NCBI RefSeq assembly: GCF_012971725.1
Contig: NZ_CP048833.1
Coordinates: forward strand, 3,534,001-3,598,000
DNA length: 64,000 bases
Origin: Pseudomonas multiresinivorans
GTDB lineage: Bacteria > Pseudomonadota > Gammaproteobacteria > Pseudomonadales > Pseudomonadaceae
Reading direction: 5' to 3'
Below, piece after piece: positions 45,590 through 55,337 of this stretch (position 1 is the stretch's first letter; each line of letters starts with the position of its first letter). The position numbers and the translations under genes were made by a program. The notes beneath the pieces are model-generated. The model was not told where the DNA came from. It saw only the letters and a program-made list of their open reading frames with translations, and searched no databases.

Positions 45590-45749
45590 ATTACTCAGCG
45601 TGCTCATCGAACAGAGGTGCGATTCCCCGCCCCTGCCCTGAAATGGCCGCCAGCCACGGCGGGGAGCAGCTGCGAATTCACCTGACGCGCATCGCTGAAG
45701 CCCGGAGATATGCCAGTCGAGCCGGCGAGCCAGAGCGCTTGCCACCGCA

Positions 45750-45768
45750 CTGTCATAAAAATTTCACA
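45750..45768 (+). promoter_or_regulatory. Pho box of the pst operon
   Basis: CTGTCATAAAAATTTCACA: two PhoB half-sites 11 bp apart (CTGTCAT, TTTCACA), 48 nt above pstS. It predicts induction by phosphate starvation. The rest of the 45507-45815 gap holds no gene. Confidence 0.85.
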
Positions 45769-45815
45769 GGACCAGATCACAGTATGGCAGCCCGATATCA
45801 AAAGGATTGCCCTCG

Positions 45816-46847
45816 ATGAAAAGCTTTGTGAAATCTGCTGCGATCGCCGTTACGCTGTCCATGTGTGCCACTTCCGTCACCTTTGCCGACGAAAGCGTCC
45901 GCCTGACCGGCTCTGGCGCCAGCTTCCCCGCTCCGATCTACCTGACCTGGTTCAAGGACTTCAGCAAGAAATCCGCTGGCGTCACCGTGGATTACCAGTC
46001 CAAGGGCAGCGGTGCGGGCGTACAGGATTTCCTCAACAAGACCGTGGACTTCGCGGCCAGTGACTCGGCCATGAAAGACGAGGACATCGCCAAGGTTGCC
46101 GAAGGCGTGCAACTGCTGCCGATGACCGCCGGCGAAATCGTCCTGGCGTACAACCTGCCGGGCAGCCCCAAAGGGCTGAAACTGCCGCGCGACGTTTACT
46201 CCAACATCTTCCTGGGCAAGATCACTCAGTGGAACGACCCGCAGATCGTCGCGGCCAACCCTGAGCTGAAGCTGCCGGCCCTGCCGATCACCGTTGTCGT
46301 GCGTGCGGATTCCAGTGGCACCACCGCTGTGTTCACCAAGCACATGTCGACCATCAACCCGGAGTTCAAGACCGCCCTGGGTGAAGGCAACACCGTCAAC
46401 TGGCCGGCCAGCGACAAATTCATCAAGTCGCCGAAGAACGATGGCGTGACCGCTACCGTTCGCCAGACCCCTGGCGCCATCGGCTACATCGAGTACGGCT
46501 TCGCCAAGCTGGCCAAGGTCGACTTCGCCCAGCTGCAGAACAAGGCCGGTCAGTACGTCGTACCGAACGCAGAAAGCGGTGCCGCGGCGCTGGCTGCCGT
46601 GAAGTTTCCGGAGAACCTGGTGGCCTGGCTGCCCGATCCGGACGGTGCCCAGTCCTACCCGATCACCTCCTACACCTGGATGATCTTCCGCAAGCACAAC
46701 GAGAGCCCGGCCAAGGCCAAGGCCATGCGTGAAATGGTCGAGTATGGCCTGACCGAAGGGCAGAAGATCGCTGATTCGATGGGCTACATCCCGCTGCCGC
46801 AAGCAGTTGTCGATCAGGTTCGCAAAGCTTCCGCCAACATCCAGTAA
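45816..46847 (+). CDS. pstS: Phosphate ABC transporter, periplasmic binding protein
   Basis: A 343-residue secreted phosphate-binding protein (signal ending VTFA). Landmarks are LTGSGASFPAPIYLTWF, SKGSGAGVQDF and the phosphate loop RADSSGTTAVFTKH. It delivers phosphate to PstCA. ATG 45816 after AAGGATTG; a TTG three codons earlier is unlikely. First gene of pstSCAB, behind a Pho box. Confidence 0.96.
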   Translation: MKSFVKSAAIAVTLSMCATSVTFADESVRLTGSGASFPAPIYLTWFKDFSKKSAGVTVDYQSKGSGAGVQDFLNKTVDFAASDSAMKDEDIAKVAEGVQLLPMTAGEIVLAYNLPGSPKGLKLPRDVYSNIFLGKITQWNDPQIVAANPELKLPALPITVVVRADSSGTTAVFTKHMSTINPEFKTALGEGNTVNWPASDKFIKSPKNDGVTATVRQTPGAIGYIEYGFAKLAKVDFAQLQNKAGQYVVPNAESGAAALAAVKFPENLVAWLPDPDGAQSYPITSYTWMIFRKHNESPAKAKAMREMVEYGLTEGQKIADSMGYIPLPQAVVDQVRKASANIQ

Positions 46848-46860
46848 CGCCTGCGAGTCT

Positions 46861-46894
46861 TCATCCGGCGTGGGCTGTCAGCCACGCCGGATGA
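46861..46894 (+). promoter_or_regulatory. Strong hairpin between pstS and pstC
   Basis: A perfect 13-bp stem, arms TCATCCGGCGTGG and CCACGCCGGATGA, with an 8-nt loop, in the 75-nt gap after pstS and without a U-run. Likely an mRNA-protecting or attenuating structure that lets the binding protein be made in excess over the membrane subunits. Confidence 0.75.
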
Positions 46895-46922
46895 GATTTC
46901 CACCTGTTCCGGAACTCCCCCC

Positions 46923-47888
46923 ATGACCCAACCTTTTGTCGTACCGGTAAATCCGGACTCTGCCTGCCAACCGCCATCCGCGAAGGATTTCCTGGTTGAC
47001 CGGACCTTCCGTGCCATTGCACGTCTGGGTGTGGTCCTGATTCTGGTGCTGGTCGTTGCCCTCGTGTTCGAAGTCGGCCGCAAGGCCTTTCCGGGCATGG
47101 AGAAACATGGCCTGGACGTTCTCCTGGGTTCGGTCTGGGACGTCAACCAGGGCAAGTACGGCATTTTGCCGGCCATCTGGGGCACGCTCTACAGCGCACT
47201 GATCGCTCTGCTGATCGCAGGCCTGTTCGGCGTCAGCATGGCGATCTTCCTGACCCAGGATTTCCTCCCCGCCAAGCTTGCGGCGGTGTTCCGTACCATC
47301 GTCGAACTGCTCGCCGCCATCCCCAGCGTCGTTTATGGCCTGTGGGGGATCTACGTGGTGATCCCGGCCATTCGCCCGCTGACGGCGTGGTTGAACAGCG
47401 AACTCGGCTGGATACCCTTTTTCGGCACATCGTTGAGCGGGCCAGGGTTGCTGCCCGCCTCTCTGGTGCTTGCCATCATGATTCTGCCCACTATTGCCGC
47501 GGTCTCGCAGGACGCTCTTGCCAGCGTGCCGATGAAGACCAAGCAGGCCGCCTACGGCATGGGGACCACCCATTGGGAAGCGATCCTCAAGGTGATGGTG
47601 CCCTCCGCTGCCACCGGCATCTTCGGCTCCCTGGTTCTGGGCCTGGGCCGCGCACTGGGTGAAACCATGGCCCTGGCCATGCTGGTCGGCAACGCGAACA
47701 CCATTTCCCTGTCGCTGTTTGCACCGGCCAACACGCTGGCAGCCTTACTGGCGCTGAACTTCCCCGAAGCCGGGCCGAACGAGGTTGAAGTGCTGATGTA
47801 TGCCGCACTGGTGCTGATGTTCATCACGCTGATCGTGAACGTACTCGGCTCCATGATCATGCTTTACGCCCAGCGGGGGACCAAGTAA
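46923..47888 (+). CDS. pstC: Phosphate ABC transporter permease PstC
   Basis: A 321-residue inner-membrane permease with six main hydrophobic segments and the ABC permease EAA-type loop (AAYGMGTTHWEAILKVMVPSAATGI). Length and motifs fit PstC. Its stop shares one base with the pstA start (TAATG). Confidence 0.95.
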   Translation: MTQPFVVPVNPDSACQPPSAKDFLVDRTFRAIARLGVVLILVLVVALVFEVGRKAFPGMEKHGLDVLLGSVWDVNQGKYGILPAIWGTLYSALIALLIAGLFGVSMAIFLTQDFLPAKLAAVFRTIVELLAAIPSVVYGLWGIYVVIPAIRPLTAWLNSELGWIPFFGTSLSGPGLLPASLVLAIMILPTIAAVSQDALASVPMKTKQAAYGMGTTHWEAILKVMVPSAATGIFGSLVLGLGRALGETMALAMLVGNANTISLSLFAPANTLAALLALNFPEAGPNEVEVLMYAALVLMFITLIVNVLGSMIMLYAQRGTK

Positions 47889-48781
47889 TGACCAGCCTCA
47901 CTCCTACCGCATCTGCCCTGCCGAGCCTGCAGCGCAAACTCGAGGGCCGTGCCCTGCGCAGCCTGGTGCTGACCACGCTGGTCTGGCTGGGCGCCCTGCT
48001 GGCCAGCGTGCCGCTGATCTCCGTGCTCTACATGCTGATCACCCGTGGTGGTGCGCGCCTGAGCCTGGAGGTCTTCACCGAACTGCCACCGACCGGCTTC
48101 GAGACGGGCGGCGGCTTCGGCAACGCGCTGGCCGGCACCTTCGTCATGGTCGGTATCGCCGCCGCCATTGCCGTTCCGGTTGGCATCATGGCAGCCGTCT
48201 TCCTGGCTGAACTGGGCCCGGACAGCAAACTGGCAAGCGCCGCGCGCTTTGCCGCCAAGACGCTCACCGGCCTGCCCTCCATCCTGGCCGGGGTCTTCGC
48301 CTACGCCCTGGTCGTGATGACCACCGGTACCTACTCGGCACCGGCGGGTGGCGTGGCACTGGCCGTGCTGATGCTGCCGATCGTCGTGCTCACGGCCGAA
48401 GAGTCGATGAAGATGGTGCCCAAGATCATGAAGGATGCCGCCTACGGCATGGGCTGCACCCGCGCCCAGGTCATCTGGAAGATCGTCCTGCCTACCGGCC
48501 TGCCGGCGATTCTCACCGGCGTCATGCTGGCCGTGGCGCGCGCCGCAGGCGAGACCGCGCCGTTGCTGTTCACCGCGTTGTTCAGCAACTACTGGATCTA
48601 CCACGACGGCAGCCTGGCAGTGATGAACCCCACGGCCTCGCTTTCCGTACTGATCTACAACTTCTCCGGCATGCCCTTCGACAACCAGCTCGAGCTCGCG
48701 TGGGCCGCATCGCTGGTGCTGGTGATGATCGTGCTGGTCGTGAACGTCATCAGTCGCATTTTTGGCAAGCCCAAGTTTTGA
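47888..48781 (+). CDS. pstA: Phosphate ABC transporter permease PstA
   Basis: A 297-residue permease with six membrane segments and the loop AAYGMGCTRAQVIWKIVLPTGLPAI. It forms the translocation channel with PstC. ATG 47888 overlaps the pstC stop. Confidence 0.95.
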   Translation: MTSLTPTASALPSLQRKLEGRALRSLVLTTLVWLGALLASVPLISVLYMLITRGGARLSLEVFTELPPTGFETGGGFGNALAGTFVMVGIAAAIAVPVGIMAAVFLAELGPDSKLASAARFAAKTLTGLPSILAGVFAYALVVMTTGTYSAPAGGVALAVLMLPIVVLTAEESMKMVPKIMKDAAYGMGCTRAQVIWKIVLPTGLPAILTGVMLAVARAAGETAPLLFTALFSNYWIYHDGSLAVMNPTASLSVLIYNFSGMPFDNQLELAWAASLVLVMIVLVVNVISRIFGKPKF

Positions 48782-48800
48782 GATACGGAGCATCCGAATC

Positions 48801-49619
<819 letters not shown>

Positions 49620-49669
49620 GTCGAATCTACAGTCGTATGAAGCCTCTCACCTCTTCTTCAGGGTTGCCC

Positions 49670-50368
49670 ATGCCTGCCACGCGCCGTCTTGATCTGCCAG
49701 CGATTGAACGTGCGCTGCGTGAGGTGCAAGGCCGTTTCGGCGAGCTCAGCCAGTGCTTTACCGAGCCGCGTGATCCGTTCACCGATGAAGTGCTGCACAA
49801 CGTGCTGGAGGGCTACGCCCTGATCGACGACTACGTCGCACGGGGCGTCGACCTGTTCGATCTGCAGCAGGTAAACCTGATGCTGGAGATCAACGCCACC
49901 GTGCTGTGCGGCCGGGACCCTGCCCGTCGGCTGGAATTCGCGCCGCACCTGGCGGCCACCGAGGCGCACTTCTTCAACAACGTGGAAGGCGGCATCAAAG
50001 ACTTGTTCAACTGGTACTGCGCGTATCACAGCGAATCGGTGTGGAAGCGCGCGGCCGGGGTCTATGTGCGGATTCTGAGCAAACCGCAGTTGTTCATCGA
50101 AGGTAACCATCGCAGCGGCTCGCTCATCGTCAGCTATCTGCTGCTACGTGCCGGGCTGCCGCCGTTCGTGCTGACCCTGGACAACGCCAAGGGTTACTAC
50201 AACCCGTCATCGGTCATCCGCAACTCTGCCAAGCATGGCGTAAAGGCGCTATTCGAATTGCCCAAGATCAAGAAAAAGTACGCAGCCTTCCTCGAAGATC
50301 AGGCAGCGGATTCGCAGCGATTCTTCCTTGGCGAAAAACACACCTCCGCCCATCAGGGAGGTGCCTGA
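49670..50368 (+). CDS. Fic-fold-like protein of unknown function
   Basis: About 232 residues (or 243 from ATG 49637). The stretch KPQLFIEGNHRSGSLIVSYLLLRAG resembles the Fic/Doc active-site helix HxFxxGN(G/K)R, but the catalytic His is Gln140 and the glycine after Asn is His. It would therefore not AMPylate in the normal way. It lies 50 nt after pstB and overlaps the next gene by one base (TGATG), so it is likely co-transcribed with pst and starvation-induced. Family assignment is tentative. Confidence 0.6.
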   Translation: MPATRRLDLPAIERALREVQGRFGELSQCFTEPRDPFTDEVLHNVLEGYALIDDYVARGVDLFDLQQVNLMLEINATVLCGRDPARRLEFAPHLAATEAHFFNNVEGGIKDLFNWYCAYHSESVWKRAAGVYVRILSKPQLFIEGNHRSGSLIVSYLLLRAGLPPFVLTLDNAKGYYNPSSVIRNSAKHGVKALFELPKIKKKYAAFLEDQAADSQRFFLGEKHTSAHQGGA

Positions 50369-50973
50369 TGACCACCCAGCCCATGCTCGCAACCTGCCTG
50401 GCCATCAAGGATCAGCTGTGGGACGCCATGAAGGGCTCACTTGCGCCCTACCGGTTCGGACGGCCGCGCATACGAATTTCGTTCGATATCGATGACACCC
50501 TGGCCTGCCTCCCCCACCACAGCGACGTCGAACCCAGCAGGCTCCCAGTGTTCATTCATCGCTGGCTCGGCGAACCACTGCGTATCGGCACCCGCTCCCT
50601 GACCCGGGAACTACGCCGCCAGGGCTGCAGCATCTGGGTCTACACGTCCTCCGGCCGCACACCGTCCTATATCAGGCGCTGGCTGTTGTTGTACGGCATC
50701 CACGTCGACGGCGTGGTCAACAGCGTTCGGCACAACCAGGCCCTGACCGAGCGCGGGCTGGCGAACTCCCCCTCGAAACTTCCGCCGGCATTCGATATCG
50801 ACCTGCATGTCGATGATTCCGAAGGCGTGAAGAGCGAAGGCCATGACCACGGTTTCCGCGTCGTTGTCGTACGGCCGGACGATGAGCGCTGGGCGCAGAG
50901 AGTCCTGGACTCAGTGGCTGAGCTCCAGGAAATGCTGGATCGACAACAGCAGCCAATGGCTACAGCGGCGTAA
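50368..50973 (+). CDS. HAD-superfamily hydrolase-like protein
   Basis: A 201-residue protein with HAD motifs: nucleophile FDIDDTLA (D-x-D-x-T), motif II YTSSGR and motif IV DLHVDDSEGV. It probably acts as a small-molecule or protein phosphatase. Its start overlaps the stop of the Fic-like gene, and both follow pstB. The substrate is unknown; induction by low phosphate is inferred. Confidence 0.75.
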   Translation: MTTQPMLATCLAIKDQLWDAMKGSLAPYRFGRPRIRISFDIDDTLACLPHHSDVEPSRLPVFIHRWLGEPLRIGTRSLTRELRRQGCSIWVYTSSGRTPSYIRRWLLLYGIHVDGVVNSVRHNQALTERGLANSPSKLPPAFDIDLHVDDSEGVKSEGHDHGFRVVVVRPDDERWAQRVLDSVAELQEMLDRQQQPMATAA

Positions 50974-51357
50974 GCCATCAATCACGCGGCTCGTTGCTGA
51001 CTGGCAAACGTCTTCACCCTGCCCGTCGCGCGGAGCCTGCAGCTTCACGGATGTCGGTCCCTGGCTGATTCCCTCAAGGTTACGCCCTGGCTTGGTGCAC
51101 AGTGCGGGCGCCTCCCCACCTCATCGATGGATTCTCCCGCTCCGCGGGCCATTTCAGGCCAATCCAATCGCCTCCGCACACCAGGCAGCTGACGACCCCC
51201 TGTCGAATTGCCCCGCCCCGGCGCCGCTGAATTTTGACAGTGTGATCCCCCAGGTCCCATGCTGAGCGAACACATGACGCCCCGTGAGTAGCCAGCGCCT
51301 CAGCGCCGTGGGCGATCACTCGTAGCACAAGTACACCTGACTTCCGGCGCAGCGCCC
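50974..51357. other. Gap without a recognised gene
   Basis: 384 nt between the HAD gene and the hydroxylase gene. No convincing gene, RNA or repeat. TTGACA (51234-51239) with CATGCT 18 nt later could be the promoter of the hydroxylase gene. Confidence 0.35.
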
Positions 51358-52383
51358 ATGCCTGACCTCTCGCACCTTCACAGCCAAGTCTCCGAGTGGG
51401 TAATCGGCCCCATCACCACCCAGCTTTCCGGCCTCTTCGACCTCAGTGGCCGCGTCGGCGTGCTGTTCCTGCTGTGTTCCTACGCCATCGCCTACGCGCT
51501 GTTCCGCTTCCGCCGGCAACGCGGGCTGACGCAATCGACGTCGTTCTGGCAGTTCATCGGCGGCGCGCGGGTTAATTTCCATCGCTCGGCGCTGCTGGAT
51601 TACCGCTACTACCTGGTGCGCGGCATCCTCAATGTGGTGTTGCTGGTGCCCATCATCGGGCTGGTCGATCCGTACATCCTGCGCTCGGGTGATTACATCG
51701 CCTTCTTCACCAACCTCTGGGGCGCACGGCCGCAGGTGGGCGAGAACCTTGGGCTGTCGCTGCTCTATGGGCTGGGGGTGTTCCTGGTCAGCGACTTCAA
51801 GAACTACTGGGTGCACCGGGCCTTCCACTCGCACTGGCTGTGGGCGTTCCACAAGGTGCACCACTCGGCGGCGGTGCTGACGCCGATCACGGCGAGCCGC
51901 GTGCACTTCGTGGAGAAGCTGGCGGCGAACCTGGCCGGGACCGTGCTGCTGGGTGCCTACGCCGGCGCCTTCTGGTACGTCTGTGGCGGGCAGGTCAGCG
52001 CCTATACGCTGTTCGGTGTGACCTACCTGATCCTGCTGTTCAACGTGCTGGCGACGAACCTACGCCACAGCCATGTGTGGCTATCGTTCGGGCCACTGGT
52101 GGAGCACGTGATCAACAGCCCTGCCCAGCACCAGATCCACCACAGCGACGCGCCCCGGCACTTCAACAGGAACTTCGGCATCAACCTGTCGCTATGGGAC
52201 TGGCTGTTCGGCACGCTCTACGTCACCCAGCGCACACCGGAGCCGATCCAGTTCGGTGCCGGGGAGCATGACGATGCGAAGTATTCGTCGCTGTGGAGCC
52301 TGATCGTGACTCCGTTTGTGGAGACGGTGCGGAAGGTGAGGCTGACAATGCACCAGAAGCGCTTGCGGCCTAAGCACTCCTGA
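51358..52383 (+). CDS. Sterol desaturase / fatty acid hydroxylase family membrane protein
   Basis: A 341-residue membrane di-iron enzyme. The His boxes are HRAFHSH, HKVHHS and HQIHHS, with four or so membrane segments. Family members hydroxylate or desaturate lipids. The substrate cannot be told from the sequence. ATG 51358; no strong ribosome site seen. Apparently monocistronic. Confidence 0.88.
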   Translation: MPDLSHLHSQVSEWVIGPITTQLSGLFDLSGRVGVLFLLCSYAIAYALFRFRRQRGLTQSTSFWQFIGGARVNFHRSALLDYRYYLVRGILNVVLLVPIIGLVDPYILRSGDYIAFFTNLWGARPQVGENLGLSLLYGLGVFLVSDFKNYWVHRAFHSHWLWAFHKVHHSAAVLTPITASRVHFVEKLAANLAGTVLLGAYAGAFWYVCGGQVSAYTLFGVTYLILLFNVLATNLRHSHVWLSFGPLVEHVINSPAQHQIHHSDAPRHFNRNFGINLSLWDWLFGTLYVTQRTPEPIQFGAGEHDDAKYSSLWSLIVTPFVETVRKVRLTMHQKRLRPKHS

Positions 52384-52604
52384 CGACCGGACCTCAGTGC
52401 CAAGCGCCAGATCGTAGCCACTTATTCCAATGCAGCAGGGACATAACTTGTTCGAATGGCGGGAGAAGTGCCGACCAAGCGCCCGATTCTCCCGCTCCGA
52501 CGCCGATGTCGGATTATCGATACCAAGTTGACGTTCAGTCGCATGACTCCAGGCGGACTCCTCTTTAGCTTACGTGCGCTAAACGCACAGGCCGGAGGTT
52601 GACC

Positions 52605-53300
52605 ATGGATCATTTGCTGTCGGACCGCGTCGTAGCTATCACCGGGGCTTTCGGGGACCTTGGCGAGGCGCTGGCGAACCTCTTCGCGGGGTGTGGCGCC
52701 AGGCTGGTGCTGATCGACCGCACGCCCTGCCCGGTACCCTCCTCGCCAACCCTGCTGGTCCTGCCCCGCGTAGACCTGACCGTAGCGCCCACCTGCCTGG
52801 AGATCATCCAGCAAGTCGAGAAGCATTTCGGGCGTCTCGACGCACTGGTGAACATCATCGGCGGTATCACCTGCCGACCCATGCCGCTGGGAGATCGCAA
52901 CCTGGCGAAATGGCTGTATGGCGTGCACCTGCGTACCGCGCTGAACATCAGCAAGGCCGCGTTTCCCCTGCTGCTGCAATCGCCGGCCGGGCGCATCGTC
53001 AACATCGGTTCAGGGGTTGCCGCCCGGAAGGGCCAGGCCAACGGAGTCTATGGGGCGACCAAGGCCGCCGTGCTGAACCTGACCGAGGACCTCGCCGAGG
53101 AACTGAAGGGAAAGGCGATCACCGTCAATGCGGTGCTCTCCAGCGTCCTCGACACTCCGCAGAATCGCGCGGCGATGCCAGGTGCCGAGTACGGTCGCTG
53201 GGTGGCACCGGAGCAGCTTTGTGCGGTGATCATGTTCCTGCTATCCGAAGCCGCCACGCAGATCACCGGCGCCGGTGTGCTGGTCAGCGGCCGGGCTTGA
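52605..53300 (+). CDS. Short-chain dehydrogenase/reductase
   Basis: A 231-residue SDR with Rossmann start VVAITGAFGDLGEALA (a variant of TGxxxGxG), NIIGG, catalytic Ser in NIGSG and Tyr-x3-Lys in YGATK. NAD(P)-dependent oxidoreductase of unknown substrate. ATG 52605 follows GGAGG. The AraC-type gene 81 nt downstream on the same strand may be functionally linked. Confidence 0.88.
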   Translation: MDHLLSDRVVAITGAFGDLGEALANLFAGCGARLVLIDRTPCPVPSSPTLLVLPRVDLTVAPTCLEIIQQVEKHFGRLDALVNIIGGITCRPMPLGDRNLAKWLYGVHLRTALNISKAAFPLLLQSPAGRIVNIGSGVAARKGQANGVYGATKAAVLNLTEDLAEELKGKAITVNAVLSSVLDTPQNRAAMPGAEYGRWVAPEQLCAVIMFLLSEAATQITGAGVLVSGRA

Positions 53301-53381
53301 CGCTGCCGACGGATGCCACTCGCCGCCCCAGCGTTGCCCCTGCTAGATTCGCGCCCAATTTTACCGGACCCAGACATTCTT

Positions 53382-54416
53382 ATGCGCCCTGCTACCGTCA
53401 GCGCCACATTCGTCAATCACGCGTTACGAGTCGCTGAACAGCATGGATGCCAGGTTGAGCAACTTCTGCGCGAGGTCGAACTGCCCCAGGATTGGCTCCG
53501 TGATCCGATCCAGCGGATTCCCCTTCACTATCTGTGCGGTCTGCTGGAGCGCTCCGCCTGCCTGACCGGGCTACCGCATTTCGGACTGGTGGTGGGCTCG
53601 AAGGTGCATGTCAGCAGCTATGGCGTGCTCGGCTACATGATGATGACCAGTTCGACGCTGGGCGAATCGCTCAGTCTGGTTCACCGCTATGCGGCGATAG
53701 TCCTGGATCTGCCGTCCAGCCAGACGCATATCAGCATCGACAACGATGTGGTGATGGTGGAGGACGTACTCGTCGACGATCGGGAGCCCTGCAACGGCTA
53801 CCTGCTGGAAGCGCTGATTGCCGGCCGGGCGGCCTTCGGGCGTTGGCTCATCGGCTGCAACGTGCCGTTGCTGGGAGTGAAGATGATGCACTCGGCGATG
53901 GGTGATCCGGCTCTCTACGAACGCTACTTCGGGTGCCCGGTGGAATTCGGCGCGGGCAGCAATGTGCTGACGTTTTCCGAGTCGCTGCTTTCCATGCGGA
54001 TCATGGGCGCAGACCCGAGCACCCATAAAAGCCTGCTGCTCGAAGCCGACCGGCAACTGGGGCGCACCCATACCCCCCGATCGGTAACCGGCCGCCTGCG
54101 CGCGCTGCTGGCCGAACGCATTCCCAACGGGGATTTCAGCCTCGAAGGTCTGGCCTGCCAGCTCGCCATGTCGCCGAGAACACTGCAGCGCAAGCTCACC
54201 GCGGAAGGCCAGGGCTTCAACCAGGTTCTGGAGTCGGTACGGATGGACCTGGCCGAGCGGCATCTGCGGCATACCAACTCCAGCGTCCTGGAGATTGCCC
54301 TGCTGCTCGGCTTCTCCCAGGCCAGCGCCTTCAGCCACGCCTTCCGCCAGGCACGCGGGATGTCCCCGGCGGACTTCCGCAAATCTCTGCGCGCGCACCC
54401 GCTGCCTTCTCGATAG
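53382..54416 (+). CDS. AraC-family transcriptional regulator
   Basis: A 344-residue regulator with an N-terminal arabinose-binding-like domain of the OruR/ArgR type (VNHALRVAEQHG onward) and a C-terminal AraC double helix-turn-helix (FSLEGLACQLAMSPRTLQRKL, VLEIALLLGFSQASAFSHAFRQARGMSPADFR). A likely target is the upstream SDR gene; the inducer is unknown. Confidence 0.9.
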   Translation: MRPATVSATFVNHALRVAEQHGCQVEQLLREVELPQDWLRDPIQRIPLHYLCGLLERSACLTGLPHFGLVVGSKVHVSSYGVLGYMMMTSSTLGESLSLVHRYAAIVLDLPSSQTHISIDNDVVMVEDVLVDDREPCNGYLLEALIAGRAAFGRWLIGCNVPLLGVKMMHSAMGDPALYERYFGCPVEFGAGSNVLTFSESLLSMRIMGADPSTHKSLLLEADRQLGRTHTPRSVTGRLRALLAERIPNGDFSLEGLACQLAMSPRTLQRKLTAEGQGFNQVLESVRMDLAERHLRHTNSSVLEIALLLGFSQASAFSHAFRQARGMSPADFRKSLRAHPLPSR

Positions 54417-54534
54417 CTGAGACTGACTTTCGCCCACAGGGCATGCCAATAGCATTCACGTCCAGGACCACCCGAGTACTGCAACCCCAGATGAAGCAAG
54501 TAACTGTTCCACGACCGGTTCCCCGCCTGAGCCT

Positions 54535-54777
54535 TCAGTTCTCATTTCCACACCCCTGCCCCCACACCGGATACCGCAGCGTATGCCGCTGCCCGGCGCT
54601 GTCCTCGTAGATCATCTCCACCTCGCGAATCCCGCAGAAATCCAGCTCTGGTGCCTGCACCACGCGCTTGATGTCGAGTTTCTGGCCGAAGTGATAGTCC
54701 TCAACTGGTGGTGCGTCCTGCGCGGCGAGGGCCGCGCAGGAGGTGAAGAGGCAAGCCACGGCGAGCAATCGCTTCAT
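54535..54777 (-). CDS. Small secreted DUF2790-type protein
   Basis: An 80-residue protein with signal peptide (ending AALA) and the DUF2790 pattern YHFGQKLDIKRVVQAP, CGIREVEMIYEDSAG, GCG. These small periplasmic proteins are found in Pseudomonas and have no known function. Third gene of the catalase operon; its ATG overlaps the cytochrome b561 stop (ATGA). Confidence 0.85.
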   Translation of the reverse strand: MKRLLAVACLFTSCAALAAQDAPPVEDYHFGQKLDIKRVVQAPELDFCGIREVEMIYEDSAGQRHTLRYPVWGQGCGNEN

Positions 54778-55337
54778 GGCCGCTCTCCCGAGGAAGTGGT
54801 ACGCGGCATCGGGGCGCCAGTCATGCTCGGAAGCACTTCATCGCGACGAATGAGCCCGTGGAACAGCGCGGCGGCGAGGTGCACGAGGATGGTCGCCAGC
54901 AAGGCGTAGGCGATAACGCTGTGAGCGCTGCGCAGGATGGCGTGGAGCTGCACCGAGGGCGCGACCAGCGCCGGTAGTTCGAAGCCGCCCCACAGCACCA
55001 CCGGGTAACCACCGGCCGATTGCATGGTCCAGCCCACCAGCGGCTGGGCCAGCAGCAGGCCATAGAGCGCGAGATGCGAGAGATGCGCGGCGCTGCGTTG
55101 CCAGCCGGGCATGTCGCTGGGCAGCGCGGGGATGCGATGGGTCAGGCGCACGAGGATGCGCAACAGCACCAGCACCAGCAGCGCGGCGCCCAGGGGTTTG
55201 TGGATGGCGACCAGCGCAGCATGGCGCGGAGAGACACTGGCGACCATGCCCAGGCCGATCAGCAGCATGGCGAGTACCAGCACCGCCATGAGCCAGTGCA
55301 GCACGCGCAGGGAGAGCGGGAAGTAAGTCGGTTTCAT
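54774..55337 (-). CDS. Cytochrome b561-family membrane protein
   Basis: A 187-residue four-helix membrane cytochrome with the expected His ligands (LRVLHWLMA, IHKPLGA, LHAILRSAHSV). It would move electrons between the quinone pool and the periplasm, and here probably feeds the neighbouring catalase-like peroxidase. ATG 55337 shares one base with the catalase stop. Confidence 0.9.
   Translation of the reverse strand: MKPTYFPLSLRVLHWLMAVLVLAMLLIGLGMVASVSPRHAALVAIHKPLGAALLVLVLLRILVRLTHRIPALPSDMPGWQRSAAHLSHLALYGLLLAQPLVGWTMQSAGGYPVVLWGGFELPALVAPSVQLHAILRSAHSVIAYALLATILVHLAAALFHGLIRRDEVLPSMTGAPMPRTTSSGERP

Noticed and set aside
45503..45745. An 80-codon minus-strand frame between the island and pstS
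   Set aside because: No ribosome site, no domain; it overlaps a possible terminator and the pst control region.
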